Translations under genes and position numbers: made by a program
Assembly: GCA_016201575.1 (NCBI GenBank)
Contig: JACQCN010000424.1
Coordinates: 1 to 6,155 of the forward strand
DNA: 6,155 nt
Origin: Candidatus Rokuibacteriota bacterium
GTDB taxonomy: Bacteria > Methylomirabilota > Methylomirabilia > Rokubacteriales > CSP1-6
Reading direction: 5' to 3'
The notes under the pieces: generated by a model
The model's input: the letters and a program-made list of their open reading frames with translations, nothing else
Databases searched by the model: none
Told to the model about the DNA's origin: nothing
Shown here: piece after piece, positions 3,939 through 6,155 of the stretch
How positions within the stretch are numbered: the first letter of the stretch is position 1
How the letters are laid out: every line of letters begins with the position of its first letter

Positions 3939-6155
3939 CTAGCGCGAGCCGAGGGCGGCCAGCCCCGCGCGGGCCCGCTGCGCGAGCTCGGGGGCCACGT
4001 CGGGCTGCGCGATCAGCTTCTGGTAGGCGATGGCGGCCTGCGCGGGCTGCTTGAGCGCGGTGTAGGCGGCCCCGGCGGCCAGGAGCGCCCTGTGCGCGAA
4101 CGGTGAGGACGGATCGAGGTAGGCCGCGGTCATGAAGTACTCGACCGCCGCCTGGAGGTTGCCCTCCGCGCGGTACGTCTCGCCCTGGTAGTAGGCGGCC
4201 TCGATCGCCGCCGCCGGGTCGTCGCCCTTGATGAGGCGCTCCAGCTCCGCGCGCGCCTCCTTCCAGCGCTTCTCCTCCACGAGCAGGCGCGCGAAGCGGA
4301 GGTGGTCGGCCGGAGTCCAGGCCGGGCCGTGGCCGTTGGGCGCCGCGCGCGTGTAGGCAACGATCGCGCCCGCGCGATCGCCCGTCTCCTCGCGCACGCG
4401 GGCGAGCATGAACCAGGCCTTCGGCGCGCGCGGATCGTCCGGCGCGGCGGCGACGAACTTCTCGAGGGCCTGGCCGGCCTGGGCGACGGCGCCCGTCTCG
4501 ATCTGCGCCTCCACGCCCGGCATGAACGCGGGATCGACGAAAGCGCTCTGCCCGTACTGCTCGCGCAGCCGCGTCAGCGCCTCGTTGGCGACGGGCCACT
4601 TCCCGGCCGCGGCCGCGCCGAGCCCGAGACGCGCGAGCGCGCTGTCCGCGCGCGGGTCGGCGGGGAACTCGTTCACGAGCTGTCGCGTCCACGCCTGCGC
4701 GTCGTCCCAGGCCTGCCCGTCCACCGCGGAGACGATCAGCGCGTACAGGAGCCCCGGGCTCGCGTGCCCCGCCGTGATCAGCGCGACGGCGGCCTTCTTG
4801 AAGCCCTCCTGGTCGCCGCGCCCGAACGCCACCGCGGCGAGCCCGTAGTCGGCGACGTCGCCCATCGCCACGGTGCCGCTGTCGCGGGCGTCGGTCAGGC
4901 CGGCGCTCGCCTCGTCCCAGCGCTTGAGGGCGAGGGCGGCCACGCCGAGGCCGAGCTGGGCCAGGGGGCCCTCGCCGGCTCTGCTCGCCTCGGTGAACTC
5001 CGCGCGCGCCTCCCCGGGCAGCCGCGAGCTCAGGAGCGCCACGCCGAGGGCGACGTGCGCGCGGCCGACGAGCGGCGAGGTGGGCGCCTGGGCGATGAAG
5101 TCGCGCAGCAGGGGCTGCGCCTCGAGGGCCCGCCCCGTGCGCAGGAGCAGGATCCCCTGGTTCAGCCGCGCGATCCCCGCGCGGGGGTGATCCGGGTAGC
5201 GCTCGCGCATGTGCTCCAGCAGCTCCAGCGCGGTCTGCGTGTCGCCGCTGCGCGCGGCCAGCTCGGCGGCCAGCACGACGGCGTCCGGCGCGAGCGGGCT
5301 GTCGGGCAGCTCGCGGGCGAAGTTCGAGAAGATCTGGCGCGCGTCGGTGTCGTTGCCCCGGCGCAGCTCCGCCCAGCCCACCGACAGGCGCGCCGCCGGG
5401 GAGGCGGGATCGGCCGGGAACTCGCCGAGGAAGCGGCGGAAGACGGTGATGGACGCGGCATAGTCGCCCGCGTAGTAGGCGCTCTCGCCGGCGAGGAGCA
5501 GCGCCGGCCCCCGCAAGTCGGCGGGGATCGGCTGCTCGAGCAGGGCGCCGGCGTCGGTCTGGACCTGGACGAACTCGCGGAACTCGAAGTTGAGCTGGGC
5601 GAGCCGGAGCCGCGCGTGCCAGCCGAGGGAGCCGATGGGCTCGGCCATGCGCGCGAGGTCGTAGCGCGTCCGTGCCTCGTCGCGCTTGCCCTCGGCGCGG
5701 AATACCTCGCCCTCGACGAACAGGACCCAGGCGCGGTCGCGCGCGTTGAGCCCCCTGGCCAGCAGCTCCTGGTCGAGCGCGTGGGCGGCAGCAAGGTTCT
5801 TCGTGGCCGCCCAGCGCACCATCGAGAAGACCGCGGGCATGGCCAGCGGCGAGTTGCGCTCCTGGAGCGGCTTGAGGGCCTCGCGCGCGCCCGCCCAGTC
5901 GCCGCCGTTGAGCAGGGCCTGCACGAGCCCGAGCTGCGCCCAGTCGCGCTCGGGGAAGTCGCCGGCGTAGGCGAGCACGTCGCGATAGGCCTTCACGGCC
6001 TCCACCGGGCGGCCGGCGGCGTTGCGCCACCAGCCCAGGCGCAGATAGCCGGTGTGGAGGAGCGGATGCGCGCCGCCGGCCACGAAGCGCGTGAGCTGCT
6101 CGTCCGCGGCGCCGTACTGCTTGAGCCGGCCGAGCGTCTCGCCGAGCCGGAACAT
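3939..6155 (-). CDS. Large tetratricopeptide-repeat (TPR) protein, N-terminus beyond window
   Basis: The last 738 residues of a longer protein are visible. The methionine at the window edge (6155) is probably internal, because the sequence opens in the middle of a TPR-like helix pair. Almost the whole length is tandem 34-residue helical hairpins with small residues at fixed positions. Clear examples are about 223-250 (GESAYYAGDYAAS...FPADP), 260-287, 298-324, 584-604 (LARVREETGDRAGAIVAYTRA), 656-685 and 694-717. The pattern 'hairpin then P-x-x-P or PADP' resembles YbgF/BamD-like and other envelope TPR scaffolds of high-GC bacteria. TPR arrays bind other proteins, and no catalytic domain is seen. 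A signal peptide cannot be judged because the N-terminus is missing. It ends naturally in GLAALGSR and TAG at 3939-3941. A second long frame on the same strand is an Arg/Ala/Gly/Pro-rich shadow. Confidence 0.9.
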   Translation of the reverse strand: MFRLGETLGRLKQYGAADEQLTRFVAGGAHPLLHTGYLRLGWWRNAAGRPVEAVKAYRDVLAYAGDFPERDWAQLGLVQALLNGGDWAGAREALKPLQERNSPLAMPAVFSMVRWAATKNLAAAHALDQELLARGLNARDRAWVLFVEGEVFRAEGKRDEARTRYDLARMAEPIGSLGWHARLRLAQLNFEFREFVQVQTDAGALLEQPIPADLRGPALLLAGESAYYAGDYAASITVFRRFLGEFPADPASPAARLSVGWAELRRGNDTDARQIFSNFARELPDSPLAPDAVVLAAELAARSGDTQTALELLEHMRERYPDHPRAGIARLNQGILLLRTGRALEAQPLLRDFIAQAPTSPLVGRAHVALGVALLSSRLPGEARAEFTEASRAGEGPLAQLGLGVAALALKRWDEASAGLTDARDSGTVAMGDVADYGLAAVAFGRGDQEGFKKAAVALITAGHASPGLLYALIVSAVDGQAWDDAQAWTRQLVNEFPADPRADSALARLGLGAAAAGKWPVANEALTRLREQYGQSAFVDPAFMPGVEAQIETGAVAQAGQALEKFVAAAPDDPRAPKAWFMLARVREETGDRAGAIVAYTRAAPNGHGPAWTPADHLRFARLLVEEKRWKEARAELERLIKGDDPAAAIEAAYYQGETYRAEGNLQAAVEYFMTAAYLDPSSPFAHRALLAAGAAYTALKQPAQAAIAYQKLIAQPDVAPELAQRARAGLAALGSR

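Noticed and set aside
3679..6030. 783-codon open frame on the minus strand overlapping the TPR gene
   Set aside because: It is extremely rich in Arg, Ala, Gly and Pro with no domain. It is the frame-shifted shadow of the TPR gene in GC-rich DNA and runs through tRNA-Val.
1..6155. CRISPR array, transposase, integrase or toxin-antitoxin pair
   Set aside because: No regularly spaced repeats and no proteins with the relevant motifs were found on either strand.

Overview
The window is 6155 bases of high-GC bacterial DNA. It holds four protein-coding genes, two tRNA genes and at least two remnants of coding sequence. GC-ending codons dominate the real genes, and both tRNA genes encode their 3' CCA. 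The style (GC-rich environmental bacterium, sensor-kinase fragment of the 'FRQADSS' type, large TPR protein) would fit lineages such as Methylomirabilota/Rokubacteria or a deltaproteobacterial relative. That placement is a guess, because no phylogenetic marker is present.

Left part (1-2523, plus strand): a short leader with a perfect inverted repeat precedes an ECF-like sigma-70 factor (141-1028). Its C-terminal extension carries a Cys-rich motif (CxxxxxxxxCxC). After about 240 bases without a convincing gene comes a 12-TM major facilitator transporter of the drug/H+ antiporter type (1270-2523). No anti-sigma factor is visible next to the sigma factor.

Middle part (2524-3723): a tRNA-Asp(GTC) and a tRNA-Val(TAC), both on the minus strand, are about 780 bases apart. 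Between them, on the opposite strand, lie the C-terminal end of a histidine kinase ATPase domain with no body (a gene fragment) and a small intact PilZ-domain gene. tRNA-Asp has its own perfect TATAAT -10 box. A 13-base copy of part of tRNA-Asp lies upstream of that promoter, next to the kinase fragment.

Right part (3724-6155, minus strand): a long TPR-repeat protein runs off the window edge, so only its last 738 residues are seen. Between its stop codon and tRNA-Val, the minus strand holds a strong 8-bp hairpin and a 45-codon open stretch with coding-like third positions but no usable start. This is probably the tail of a lost gene.

The parts do not form one obvious pathway. Sigma factor, transporter, c-di-GMP receptor and kinase fragment are all regulatory or envelope-type accessory genes placed around tRNA loci. 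I see no CRISPR array, transposase, integrase, toxin-antitoxin pair or defence system. The least ordinary item is the Cys-rich sigma factor.
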